64,000 nucleotides of DNA from the NCBI GenBank assembly GCA_030761205.1, contig JAULJL010000033.1:4099501-4163500 (forward strand), in the 5' to 3' direction. The notes under the pieces are model-generated. The model did no database searches. It was not told the origin of the DNA and saw only the letters and a program-made list of their open reading frames with translations. The position numbers and the translations under genes were made by a program. Positions 1 through 11,020 of the stretch are shown one piece after another. The first letter of the stretch is position 1. Each line of letters opens with the position of its first letter. This stretch comes from Fremontodendron californicum (taxonomy: Eukaryota; Streptophyta; Magnoliopsida; Malvales; Malvaceae).

Positions 1-279
1 GATGCCTATGAGAATTCTCGGATTTACAAGGAAAAGACTAAGGCATTCCATGACAAGATGATATCAAGAAAGGACTTTGTTGTTGGACAAAAAGTTCTTC
101 TCTTCCATTCACGCCTTAAGTTATTTCCAGGTAAGTTACGTTCTCGTTCGGTTGGACCTTTTGTTATTACTAATGTATTTACTCATGGTGCAGTTGAAAT
201 CCAAAGCCCAAAAAAAGATAAGGCATTCAAAGTGAATGGTCATAGATTGAAGCCTTACTATGAGAATGTTCCAATATAA
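1..279 (+). CDS. Ty3/gypsy polyprotein, integrase C-terminal end (partial)
   Basis: The frame is open from the first base of the window to a TAA at 277-279, giving the last 92 codons of a polyprotein. The motif LFPGKLRSRSVGPFVI and the preceding KVLLFHSRLK are typical of the integrase C-terminal part of plant Athila/Tat-type Ty3/gypsy elements. That region follows the DDE core and helps bind DNA during integration of the cDNA. The protease, reverse transcriptase, RNase H and integrase core would lie to the left, outside the window. The sequence after the stop matches the 3' noncoding region of the gag-only elements elsewhere in this window, so this is the only visible trace of an autonomous relative. 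No frameshift or stop is seen in this piece. Confidence 0.85.
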   Translation, partial: DAYENSRIYKEKTKAFHDKMISRKDFVVGQKVLLFHSRLKLFPGKLRSRSVGPFVITNVFTHGAVEIQSPKKDKAFKVNGHRLKPYYENVPI

Positions 280-784
280 GATGTGGAGGAGTTACCACTT
301 TTTGAGCCAAATTATGTTGAATAATAATGGCATGGGTCTAAGTAAGGCTGAGGACAATAAACCAGGCGCTACTTGGGAGGCAACCCAAAAGGATGGAGAG
401 CATCCATTATAATCAGATTTGCATATTACATACTCTCCATCATTCTATCTTTTATTGTTTTTGTTTAGTTTGTTTTGTTTAGTAGTTCTTTTCTCTTACA
501 TATAATTCTTGCATTGGGGATAATAGCATTACATTGAGGAGAATGAAAAAATTAAGTATGGGGGGAAGAATTTAGGATTTTCTTTAGTGTGTTTTGTTTT
601 TTTATTCTTTTTATGTTGTTTCTAGTGTGTTTTAGTTACTTTCAATACTATGATGAGATATGAATTGCATAAGTATAAAACTAATCATCAGTGGTAAGAT
701 TTTTATGAGAATTAAGCTTGATATCACTATTTTTCATGAGCCAATATTAATATGATATGTTGATTGAGAAAGAAGCATGTTTAG
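280..784 (+). other. 3' noncoding region of the autonomous gypsy element (first part)
   Basis: No gene. A GGGAGGCAACCCAA-type motif, a G-run (tatggggggaag) near 560 and the stretch around 720-780 match the equivalent regions of the gag-only elements, for example 20150-20480. The stretch is interrupted at 784 by a solo LTR and resumes at 2255. Confidence 0.7.
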
Positions 785-2254
785 TGATAAGCTCATAAAA
801 TATACATTTTATGCCTTTCTACCTTTAGTTTTTGTAATGTTTTCGATCTTTATCTTGTTTACTTATAATATGTTTTTGAATTTTAGGTACAATAAGGAGA
901 ATGAAGTCAAAAGATGTCAATAATGATGGTAAATAGCTTACAAAATCATAATCACAAGATGGAAGAAGACTTGGGAGTCAAAAATATCAATTTATGGTTG
1001 AAAAGCAATCAGGCAGATTTGACCTCTGGAGCTTGTTGTAAGGAAAACATGATGTTAGATTCTTTATTTGAAGAAACTTCCTTCTTGACTTTTGAAGTTT
1101 ACTTGATTATCTTTCCAACGATATATTATAGGCCCAAATCGGATAAGAAATGGGCATTCAAAATAGTGCTAGAAGATCTCCCTAAAGAACCCTACGGCCA
1201 GAAAAACCCTAACCGCAAATCTGAAAAAAAGGCAAAAACGTGATTTTTCTGCCTCCGGGCTTACTTGTGCGGCAAGGACTTATTCTCAGGGTTTTAAAGC
1301 TCTATAAATACCATCTTTTGAGCCACAAACTAGACATCTTTTGAGGAGACTCAAGGGATCATCATTATTCTTCTTCTTCTTCTCCATTCTTTTATTTTTT
1401 TTTTCTTTTTAGTTTTATGTATATATTATCCATGCTTATGTTATGCTAAACTTCTTTGGTTAAGGGTGATTTCAAAGCCCTAGACATGTTATGTAATTAA
1501 TTTTCAGAATCTATCTATCATTGTTTTCTATCAAAGTTGCTTATGTTCTTTTATTAAAATTGTTCATGATGATGTTTTGATTTGTTTAGGTGGCCAACTA
1601 GATAAATCTTGATAATTGTCTAATGCTAGTTTAGGAGTCTTGATCCGTGTAATTGTCTTGATTTCCTATTCATAAGTGGCAATTTGTGATTAATGATTAT
1701 GGTCAAGTTTTCAATAATTGCAAAGTGGAACATAACCTAAGTTGAACAATCCGAGCTTATGTGTTTGTTGCTTAGATCAACCTATCTTTCTCATCATAAA
1801 GCTGCTATTAAATTGAACTTAGAGTGCTTATTCTAGGTTGTTTGATAGTTAGAGATTAAATAGAGAGCTTGTTCTATTTAACGACAAACTAAGGAAAGAT
1901 TGGGGTAACAGAGCTTGTTGTTATTTACGGTTGTTAACTTTGATAGCTAATTAATGTTGATAGATATGAAATTGATTCTTGATGATGTCTAGTGGTGGAG
2001 AATGAAACCTTAACCATATTTTTCATATTTGATTCTTCTTAATTACTTGTTTTCTCATTCTTATTGTTAACTTTAGTTTAAATCTGATTTCAAAATCCCC
2101 TTTACTTTTGTTTACTTGTTTTTAAGTGATAAACTATTAACTTATAAACTAAAACCCAATCCCTGAGGACTCGACCCTTGCTAATCACTATACTCTACAA
2201 TTGATTCTTTTTTAAGTGCAAGGTTAAATAAGATACACTCTTTTGGGGGCATCA
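785..2254 (+). mobile_element. Solo LTR, family A, with TTTAG target duplication
   Basis: The LTR starts TGATAAGCTCAT and ends GGGGGCATCA, the same termini as other family A LTRs here. It is flanked by TTTAG at 780-784 and 2255-2259. Joining the flanks restores the uninterrupted internal sequence seen at 20461-20510. There is no PBS or internal region, so this is a solo LTR left by LTR-LTR recombination inside a related element. Confidence 0.93.
1303..1310 (+). promoter_or_regulatory. TATA box of family A LTR
   Basis: TATAAATA about 520 bp into the LTR, at the same place in the other family A LTRs (family B has a similar CTATAAATAGAG). It is probably the core promoter that marks the U3/R boundary just downstream. 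No functional evidence. Confidence 0.6.
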
Positions 2255-3289
2255 TTTAGACTTAAATCTGACTTGTATAATCATCCTTGTGAGTGCTCTT
2301 ATGATTACATGATTCTCTAGAACTTGCTTTAAACCTCGTTGAGACTATATTGATGCATGTGAGAACATGAATATGATAAAGGCATTAGGATTTTTAACCA
2401 GGGCCAAACAGCCATCCCTTATTGATGTTCCAAGAGAACATCCCCCTTAGTGAACCAATTTGAGCCTACATTGAATAAGCTATTTCTTTGGTAACCATAA
2501 CTTGTCCCTAACCTAAATATACTTATTTATATCTTTACCCTTGTGCCAAAAATGAATTAGCATGTTTTGAGACATGTTGCAAAGACAAGGAAGATCTATT
2601 GAAAATTTGGGTTAGAAACATGAAATAAGTGTGGGGGAAAAGAAAAAAAAAAGTCAAGAGAAAAAGAAATGGATCATTGTCAAATACATTCCCATATTGA
2701 AAAAAGAAAAGAAAAACATCTCTTAAACTTTTGGTTAAAGAAAAAGATGTTACAAAGTTGGTTAGAATGAAGCAAAGGCTCAACATGAATATTTAGCCTA
2801 TATTATTATGTGCTTTATAAGAGTTTTGAGAAGTTTTATTTGCAAAATCTTATTTTATCTCTAAAGTTTATGAAGTCTTTGGAACCTTTGTAATATCTTT
2901 TATCTTTTATTCTTTAACCACATTACAACCCCTTGGCCCCATTACAACCTTGATCAAAGACCTCTTGATTTATGAAGTTGCATGATCTAAATAGTGGCGA
3001 ATAGGTGGACAAGCAAGCATATGGTATAACTGTTTTCATGAGATTGATTGACTGTAAACACTTTACCACTACTTTAAAGAGTGAAAATCATGGGAGTATC
3101 CTAGTGAGAAGTTGAGATTAAGTTTGAATATGCACTATTTTGATTGAAATATGTTATGTTAATATTGGCTTAACTCAAACTATTTACATTCAAGCAAGAT
3201 TTTTTGTGAATTTCTTTAAGCTATTGATTAGTTTATAAGACTTGTCCAATGATTATCTCTAATTTATATTGGAAGGATTAGTTGTAATT
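2255..3289 (+). other. 3' noncoding region of the autonomous element (second part)
   Basis: No gene. The sequence matches the region between gag and the 3' LTR of the related elements (compare 20490-21560). The small frames here are AT-rich and poorly conserved. It is interrupted at 3289 by the next element and continues at 9237. Confidence 0.7.
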
Positions 3290-4753
3290 TGATGCACCCA
3301 AAAGAGTGTATCTTATTTAACCTTGCACTTAAAAAAAATCAATTGTAGAGTATAGTGATTAGCAAGGGTAGAGTCCTCAGGGATTGGGTTTTAATCTATG
3401 AGTTATTAGTTTATATCTTAGGTTCAAAGAAAACAAAAGAAAAGGGGGTTTTGAAATAGTTTTAAAAATAAACAAACAAGAAAAGTAAGATGCAAGTAAA
3501 AATAAGAAATCAAATATGAGAGAAATATGGTTAAGGTTTCATTCTCCACCACAAGACATCTTTGAGAATCAATTTCAAATCTATCAATATCAACCAACTA
3601 TCAAAGTTAACAACCGTAGATAACAACAAGCTCTGTTACCCTAATCTTTCCTTAGTTTGTCGTTAAATAGAATAGGCTCTCTATTTAATCTCTAACCATC
3701 AAACAACCTAGAATAAGCTCTCTAAATTCAATTTAATGGAAGCTTTATGATGAGAAAGATAGGTTGATCTAAGCAACAAACACATAAGCTCGGATTGTTC
3801 AACTTAGGTTATGTTCCACTTTGCAATTATCGAAAACCTGACCATAATCATTAATCACAAATTGCCACGTATGAATAGGAAATCAAGACAATTACACGGA
3901 TCAAGACTCCTAAACTAGCAATAGATAATTATCAAGATCTATCTAGTTGTACACCTAAATAAATCAAGACAACATCATAAACAATTCTTGTAGAAGAACA
4001 TAAACAACTTTGATAGAAAATTAATGATAGATAGAATCTGAAAATCAATTACAAAACATGTCTAGGGCTTTGAAATCACCCTTAACCAAATAGAAGTTTA
4101 GCCCTAGCATAGGCATAGATAATATATACATAAAACTAAAAAGGAAATAAAATAATGAAGAAGAAGAAGAAGAATGATGATCCTTTGAGTCTCCTCAAAA
4201 GATGTCTAGTTTGTGGCTCAAAAGATGGTATTTATAGAGCTTTAGAACCCTGAGAATAAGTCTTTGCCAAACAAGTAAGCCTGGAGGTGCAAAAATCACG
4301 GTTTGCCTTTTTTTCAGATTTGCGATTAGGGTTTTTCTGCCCGCAGGGTTCTTTAGGGAGATCTTCTAGCGCAATTTTGAATGCCCATTTCTTATCCGAT
4401 TTGGACCCATAATATATCGTTGGAAATATAATCAAGTCAACTTCAAAAGTCCAGAAGGAAGTGTTTTCAAATAAAGAATCTAATATCATGTTTTCCTTAC
4501 AACAAGCTCCGAAGGTCAAATCTGCCTGATTGCTTTTCAACCAGAAATTGATATTTTTGACTCCCAAGTCTTCTTCCATCTTGTGATTATGATTTTGTAA
4601 GATCTTTACCATCATTATTGACATCTTTTGACTTCATTCTCCATATTGTGCCTAAAATTCAAAAACATATTATAAGTAAACAAGATAAAGATCGAAAACA
4701 TAACAAAAACTAAAGGTATAAAGGCATAAAATGTATATTTTATGAGCTTATCA
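3290..4753 (-). repeat. 3' LTR of element 3290-9236
   Basis: TGATGCACCC to GCTTATCA, 1464 bp, family A in minus orientation. It matches 7766-9236 closely along its whole length. Confidence 0.92.
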
Positions 4754-4773
4754 AATACCCCCACACTTAGCTT
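4754..4773 (-). promoter_or_regulatory. Polypurine tract of element 3290-9236
   Basis: Read on the minus strand it is AAGCTAAGTGTGGGGGTATT directly before the LTR. This is the expected plus-strand DNA priming site, and the same tract is found at 9449-9468 and 21773-21792. Confidence 0.8.
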
Positions 4774-6586
4774 TTTGCTAGTTCTCGAGCAAAACAAAAT
4801 AAAAATAAAATAAAAAAATCTAATCTAATCCACTTTCGTAGGAAATCACGGTGGCACTTAGCATGTGACACAAGCCTTTAAACCCCTAGGTGTCCCTAGT
4901 GGACGAGTTTGGTCTCGTGAGGGTTTACTAAGACGATACCCACAAACATTGAAGACATAAGAAAAATAAAAATAAAAATAATAATTATAACTAATCCTTC
5001 CAATATAAATTAGAGATAATCATTGGATAAGTCTTATAAACTAATCAATAGCTTAAAGAAATTCACAAAAAATATTGCTTGAATGTAAATAGTTTGAGTT
5101 AAGCCAATATTAACTTAACATATTTCAATAAAAATAGTGCATATTCAAACATAATCTCAACTTCTCACATGGGATACTCTCCTGATTTTCACTCTTTAAA
5201 GTAGTGGTAAAGTGTTTACACTCAATCAATCTCATGAAAACACTTCTACCATATGCTTGCTTGTCCACCTATTCTCCACTATTTAGATCATACAACTTCA
5301 TAAATCAAGAGGTCTTTATTCAAGGTTGTAATGGGGCCAAAGGGTTATAATGTGGTTAAAGAACAAAAGGATAAAGATATCACAAAGGTTCCAAAGATTT
5401 CATAGAGTTTAAAGACATAATAAGATCATACAAATAAAACTTTTGGTCAATATTCCTTGGAAGTACATAATCACATAGGCTGAATATTTTATGTTGAGCC
5501 TTTGCTTCATTCTAACCAACCTTGTAACATTCTTTTTCTTTTCTTTAACCAAAAGTCCAATAGATAATTCAATTTTTTTTTTCTTTTTCTCTTGACTTTT
5601 GCCTCTCTTTTCCCCCACACTTATCTTTTGTTCGAACCCAATTTTCAAAAAGTATCCCTTGTTTTTGCAATATGTCTCAAGCATTCTAATCCATCTTTAG
5701 AACAAGGGTAAATATATAAATGTATTTAGGCTAGGTGTAGGATATGGTTACCAAAGAAATAGCTTATTCAATGTAGGCTCAAATTGGCTCACTAGGGGGA
5801 TGTTCTCTTAGAACATCAATAAGGAATGGCTGTTTGGCCCTGGTCATAATCCTAATGTCTCTATCATATTCCTGTTGTCACATGTATCAATATAGTCTCA
5901 AACGGTTTAAAGCAAGTTCTAGAGAATCATGTAATCATAAGAGCACTCAAGAAGGAAATTAGATTGATATGTATAATGCATCAATTATATAGGCTCAAAA
6001 CTCACAAGGATGATTATTCAAGTCAATATCAAGTCTAAATATGCTTCTTTCTCAATCAACATATCATATCAACATTGGCTCATAAAAATTAGTATTAAGC
6101 TTAATTCTCATGAAAATCTTCTCACTAATAACCAGTTTAGACCTATGCAATTCATATCTCATCATTTTATTAAAAAGGAACTAAAACACAGTAAAAATAA
6201 TAATAATAATAATATTAAAGACTCATAAAAAAAATGACAAAAATAAAAGAAATCCTAAATCCTTCCCCCCACACTTAATTCTTACATTGTCCTCAATGTA
6301 ATGCTATTAACCCAAATGAAAGAATCATGTGTAAGAGAAAAGAACTAATAACATGAGAATAGGAACAACTAAGACTCAAAACAAAACAAAACAAACTCAT
6401 GAAACCTAAATAATCCTAAAATACTAAATAAAAAATTACCAAATAAACATAAAAAAAAAAAAGAAAAATAATAAAAGAAAAAGGAAAAGGAAAAGAAAGA
6501 GAAAGCAAATCTGAATATGGCAGGTTGGCAATTTCTTATTTAATTGGGCTGCCTTCCCAATTAACACTTGAGTTAGTGTTTTGAAC

Positions 6587-7657
6587 CTAACCAACACCCC
6601 TTCTTGGCTTTTTAGGCTTGTTAGGCTCATACATAAAATATTCCAAATTTATGCGTTTGATAGGAAGCTTTCTTTGCACAACAGTGGATGCATTCTCCAT
6701 TACAAGTATTATTTCATCATCCTTTGTGGTGCATATCTCATCGAGGAATGGAGCATATTTTGATACTTGTTGAATGGCATCCACAAACAAGCTGTTTAAG
6801 GTTTCCGGCATGTGTTGTTCATGTTCTTCCTCCTTGAACTTTGCAAATCTACTAGGAGAAGGTGGAGAAGAAACATTAGCAAAAAGTGGATCCTTAAACG
6901 TTACCTCAGGTGCCGAAGTACTCTCTTTCGGAATTGAAGCTTCATTATCTTCATTAGTTGAATCCATCTTTAGTTCTTTCTCATCCTCGGGTTCCCATGG
7001 ATTTTCTAATTCATCCTCAAGTTGTGTGGCACTAACACTCTCCTTTGGATCAATCATCGATTGAGAAGGGAGTGCTTGAGATCTTTGTGCTACTAATTCC
7101 ACCGTACTACTAGCCAATAGGCTCATTTGCCTTTCCAAACTCTGGATACTTGCCTTTGTTTCCCTTGTTTCCTGTTGAAGTTGCAGAGTATTAATAACAA
7201 GAAAATTGACAAGTTCTTCTAAAGAATTACCTGAGTTTTGAGGTGGTGGCTCAAAAAGATCTTGTTGTTGATCTCATGGTTGATTGAAGACAAATTGATT
7301 AGTGTAATTAGCATAAGGATATACTTCTTGATAATCTCCCGAGTAGCCATAATGAGTATGATTCCACCATCCCTCATTGTAAGTGTTTGGGAAAGCATCA
7401 TACTGTTGTCCTTGGAACCCTTGATGGCTTTGGTATTCTCCCACATCATAGGCTGCTTCAAAATTATCTTTTTGGTAGTATGGGTACCAATTGGTTGGAT
7501 GATCCATCATGAAGCACACTCCACACTGCCTTGATTGTTGAATCTTACTTATGGCCACTTGTTGAACTATGGAGATGAGATTGTCTAGTTGGTTCTGAAG
7601 GTTCTGAAGTTTTGATGTAGCACCTGCCATCTCTTCTTGCTTGAAATTTGAAAACAA
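6587..7657 (-). pseudogene. Gag-like protein (nucleocapsid and C-terminal part), type 1, one stop
   Basis: One frame runs from about 7657 to the TGA at 6587, broken only by a TGA near 7274 where the copy at 18904 has TGG (Trp). From the probable start at 7630 the product would be about 347 residues. It contains a zinc-knuckle-like CGVC...H..., whose last Cys is replaced by Tyr (NWYP; the plus-strand copy has NWCP). Then follow NTYNEGWW, SLERQMSLLAS, NPKE/DPKE-like, FPSRFAKFKE and VVQRKLPIK blocks. In the same order these resemble the nucleocapsid-to-protease linker of Athila/Tat Gag proteins. The N-terminal capsid domain is absent, and the frame ends RRGVG before pol would begin. It probably binds RNA or is a remnant; function is inferred from family only. 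Confidence 0.75.
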
Positions 7658-7740
7658 AAACCTCTATGTACAAGAAAAATAAAATTAATTAGAACTGAAA
7701 ATAAGAATAAACCAATAAACTAATAAACTAAATAAAGCAA

Positions 7741-7758
7741 TCCCCGGCAACGGCGCCA
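7741..7758 (-). promoter_or_regulatory. Primer-binding site, tRNA-Asp type
   Basis: On the minus strand TGGCGCCGTTGCCGGGGA follows the 5' LTR after a few bases. It is complementary to the 3' end of plant tRNA-Asp (GTC), the primer commonly used by Athila-type elements. Confidence 0.85.
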
Positions 7759-7765
7759 AAAACCT

Positions 7766-9236
7766 TGATGCACCCAAAAGAGTGTATCTTATTTAACCTT
7801 GCACTTAAAAAAAATCAATTGTAGAGTATAGTGATTAGCAAGGGTCGAGTCCTCAGGGATTGGGTTTTAATCTATGAGTTATTAGTTTATAGCTTAGGTT
7901 CAAAGAAAACAAAAGATAAGGGTGTTTTGAAATAGTTTTAAAAATAAAAAACAAGAAAAGTAAGATGCAAGTAAAAATAAGAAATCAAATATGAGAGAAA
8001 TATGGTTAAGGTTTCATTCTCCACCACAAGACATCTTTGAGAATCAATTTCAAATCTATCAATATCAACCAACTATCAAAGTTAACAACCGTAGATAACA
8101 ACAAGCTCTGTTACCCCAAACTTTCCTTAGTTTGTCGTTAAATAGAATAGGCTCTCTATTTAATCTCTAACCATCGAACAACCTAGAATAACCTCTTTAA
8201 ATTCAATTTAATGGAAGCTTTATGATGAGAAAGATAGTTTGATCTAAGCAACAAACACATAAGCTCGGATTGTTCAACTTAGGTTATGTTCCACTTTGCA
8301 ATTATCGAAAACTTGACCATAATTATTAATCACAAATTGCCACTTATGAATAGGAAATCAAGACAATTACTCGGATCAAGACTCCTAAACTAGCAATAGA
8401 TAATTATCAAGATCCATCTAGTTGTACACCTAAATAAATTAAGACAACATCATTAACAATTCTTGTAGAAAAACATAAGCAACTTTGATAGAAAATTAAT
8501 GATAGATAGAATCTGAAAATCAATTACAAAACATGTCTAGGGCTTTGAAATCACTCTTAACCAAATAGAAGTTTAGCCTAGCATAGGCATAGATAATATA
8601 TACATAAAACTAAAAAGGAAATAAAAGAATGAAGAAGAAGAAGAAGAAGAAGAAGAAGAATGATGATCCTTTGAGTCTCCTCAAAAGATGTCTAGTTTGT
8701 AGCTCAAAAGATGGTACTTATAGAGCTTTAAAACCCTAAGAATAAGTCTTTGTCGCACAAGTAAGCCTGGAGGTGCAAAAATCACGTTTTTGCCTTTTTT
8801 TCATATTAGCGATTAGGGTTTTTCTGCCCGTAGGGTTCTTTAGGGAGATTAGCGCCATTTTGAATGCCCATTTCTTATCCGATTTGGGCCCATAATATAT
8901 CGTTGGAAATATAATCAAGTCAACTTCAAAAGTCAAGAAGGAAGTGTCTACAAATAAAGAATCTAATATCATGTTTTCCTTACAACAAGCTCCGAAGGTC
9001 AAATCTGCCTGATTGCTTTTCAACCAGAAATTGATATTTTTGACTCCCAAGTCTTCTTCCATCTTGTGATTATGATTTTGTAAGCTCTTTACCATCATTA
9101 TTGACATCTTTTGATTTCATTCTCCTTATTGTACCTAAAATTCAAAAACATAATATAAGAAAACAAGATAAAGATCGAAAACATAACAAAAACTAAAGGT
9201 AGAAAGGCATAAAATGTATATTTTATGAGCTTATCA
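7766..9236 (-). repeat. 5' LTR of element 3290-9236
   Basis: 1471 bp, family A, minus orientation, next to the PBS. It contains an expanded GAA run near 8632-8660 compared with its partner. Confidence 0.92.
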
Positions 9237-9468
9237 TTATTATTATTATTATTATTTTTAGTTTTTCTTATGTCTTCAATGTTTGTGGGTATCATCCTAG
9301 TAAACTCTCACGAGACTGAACTCGTCCACTAGGGACACCTAGGGGTTTAAAGGCTTGTGTCACATGCTACGTGCCATCGTGATTTCCTACGAAAGTGGAT
9401 TAGATTAGATTTTCTTATTTTATTTTGTTTTGCTCGAGGACTAGCAAGAAGCTAAGTGTGGGGGTATT
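9237..9468 (+). other. 3' end of the autonomous element's internal region with polypurine tract
   Basis: Continues from 3289 after removal of the nested element. It ends in the polypurine tract AAGCTAAGTGTGGGGGTATT (9449-9468) directly before the LTR at 9469. Confidence 0.8.
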
Positions 9469-11020
9469 TGATAAGCTCATAAAATATACATTTTATGCCT
9501 TTCTACCTTTAGTTTTTGTTATGTTTTCGATCTTTATCTTGTTCACTTATAATATGTTTTGAATTTTAGGTACAATAAGGAAAATGAAGTCAAAAGATGT
9601 CAATAATGATGGTAAAGAGCTTACAAAATCATAATCACAAGATGGAAGAATACTTGGGAGTCAAAAATATCAATTTCTGGTTGAACAGCAATTAGGCAGA
9701 TTTGACCTCCGGAGCTTGTTGTAAGAACAACATGATGTTAGATTCTTTATTTGAAGAAACTTCCTTCTTGACTTTTGAAATTGACTTGAATATCTTTCCA
9801 ATAATATATTATGGGGCAAAATCGGATAAGAAATGGGCATTCAAAATGGCGCTAGAAGATCTCCCTAAAGAACCCTGCGGCCAGAAAAACCCAAATCACA
9901 AATCTGAAAAAAAAGAAGGCAAAAACGTGATTCTCAGGGTTTTTAAGCTTTCTTCGAAAGACAATCAAGTCAACTTCAAAAGTCCAGAAGTAAGTTTCTT
10001 CAAATAAAGAATCTAACATCATGTTGTTCTTACAACAAGCTGGAGGTCAAATCTGCCTGATTGCTTTTCAACCAGAAATTGATATTTTTGACTCCCAAGT
10101 CTTCTTCCATCTTGTGATTATGATTTTATAAGCTCTTTACGATTATTGACATCTTTTCACTTCATTCTCCTTATTGTACCTAAATTCAAAAACATAATAT
10201 AAGTAAACAAGATAAAGATCGAAAACATAACAAAAAATAAAGGTAGAAAGGCATAAAATGTATATTTTATGAGCTTATCAAATACCCCCACACTTAGCTT
10301 TTTGCTAGTCCTCGAGCAAAACAAATTAAAAAATAAAATAAGAAAATCTAATCTAATCCAATTTCATAGGAAATCACGATGGCACTTAGCATGTGACACA
10401 AGCCTTTAAACCCCTAGGAGCCCCTAGTGGAAGAGTTTAGTCTCGTAAGGATTTACTAGGATGATACCCACAAACATTGAAGATATAAGAAAAACTAAAA
10501 AAAAAATTAATAATAATAATTACAACTAATCCTATATATTATCTATGCCTATGCTAGGCTAAACTTTTATTTGGTTAAGGGTGATTTCAAAGCCCTAAAC
10601 ATGTTATGTAATTAATTTTCAGAATCTATCTATTATTGTTTTCTATCAAAGTTGCTTATGTTCTTCCATTAAAATTTTTAATGATGATGTTTTGATTTGT
10701 TTAGGTGGCCAACTAGATAAATCTTGATAATTGTCTAATGCTAGTTTAGGAGTCTTGATCCGTGTAATTGTCTTGATTTCCTATTCATAAGTGGCAATTT
10801 GTGATTAATGATTATGGTCAAGTTTTCAATAATTGCAAAGTGGAACATAACCTATGTTGAACAATCCGAACTTAAGTGTTTGTTGCTTAGATCAACCTAT
10901 CTTTCTCATCATAAAGCTGCTATTGAATTGAACTTAGAGAGCTTATTCTAGGTTGTTTGATAGTTTGAGATTAAATAGAGAGCTTGTTCTATTTAACGAC
11001 GAACTAAGGAAAGATTGGGG
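9469..11020 (+). repeat. 3' LTR of the autonomous element, internally rearranged
   Basis: Starts TGATAAGC after a good polypurine tract. Plus-orientation LTR runs to about 9949, is replaced by an inverted patch to about 10534, then resumes at ...TATTATCTATGCC. It is cut at 11020 by the next element and its end is seen at 17180-17598. Confidence 0.8.
9950..10534 (-). repeat. Inverted patch of LTR start plus 3' internal region
   Basis: Minus-orientation sequence covering the 5' part of a family A LTR (ending TTATCA at about 10280), then the polypurine tract and about 250 bp of 3' internal region. It replaces the LTR segment that holds the TATA box, so this LTR has lost its core promoter. Confidence 0.75.

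Larger units (their letters stand above)
3290..9236 (-). mobile_element. Gag-only gypsy element, type 1 (minus strand)
   Basis: A complete LTR element of 5947 bp reading right to left: 5' LTR 7766-9236, PBS, a gag-like frame with one stop, a long 3' noncoding region, a polypurine tract and 3' LTR 3290-4753. It has no capsid, protease, RT, RNase H or integrase. It sits inside the 3' region of the plus-strand autonomous element; the flanks (TAATT at 3285-3289, TTATT at 9237-9241) are an imperfect 5-bp duplication in a TTA repeat. It would need pol supplied in trans. Confidence 0.88.

Noticed and set aside
914..1243. Recurring 70-140 codon frame (GACCKENMMLDSLFEE) in many LTRs, for example 914-1243, 4232-4624, 8736-9107, 12188-12604, 16635-16946, 41137-41466
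   Set aside because: It lies in the U3 part of the LTRs upstream of the TATA box, is broken at different points in different copies and matches no protein family. I treat it as LTR sequence that happens to be open.
6774..7064. Plus-strand frames opposite gag (6774-7064, 14602-14985, 39064-39588, 61345-61689; minus 19455-19757)
   Set aside because: Antisense shadows of the conserved gag-like frame.
7741..7758. tRNA-Asp gene fragments at each TGGCGCCGTTGCCGGGGA
   Set aside because: Only the tRNA 3' complement is present beside LTRs; these are primer-binding sites, not tRNA genes.
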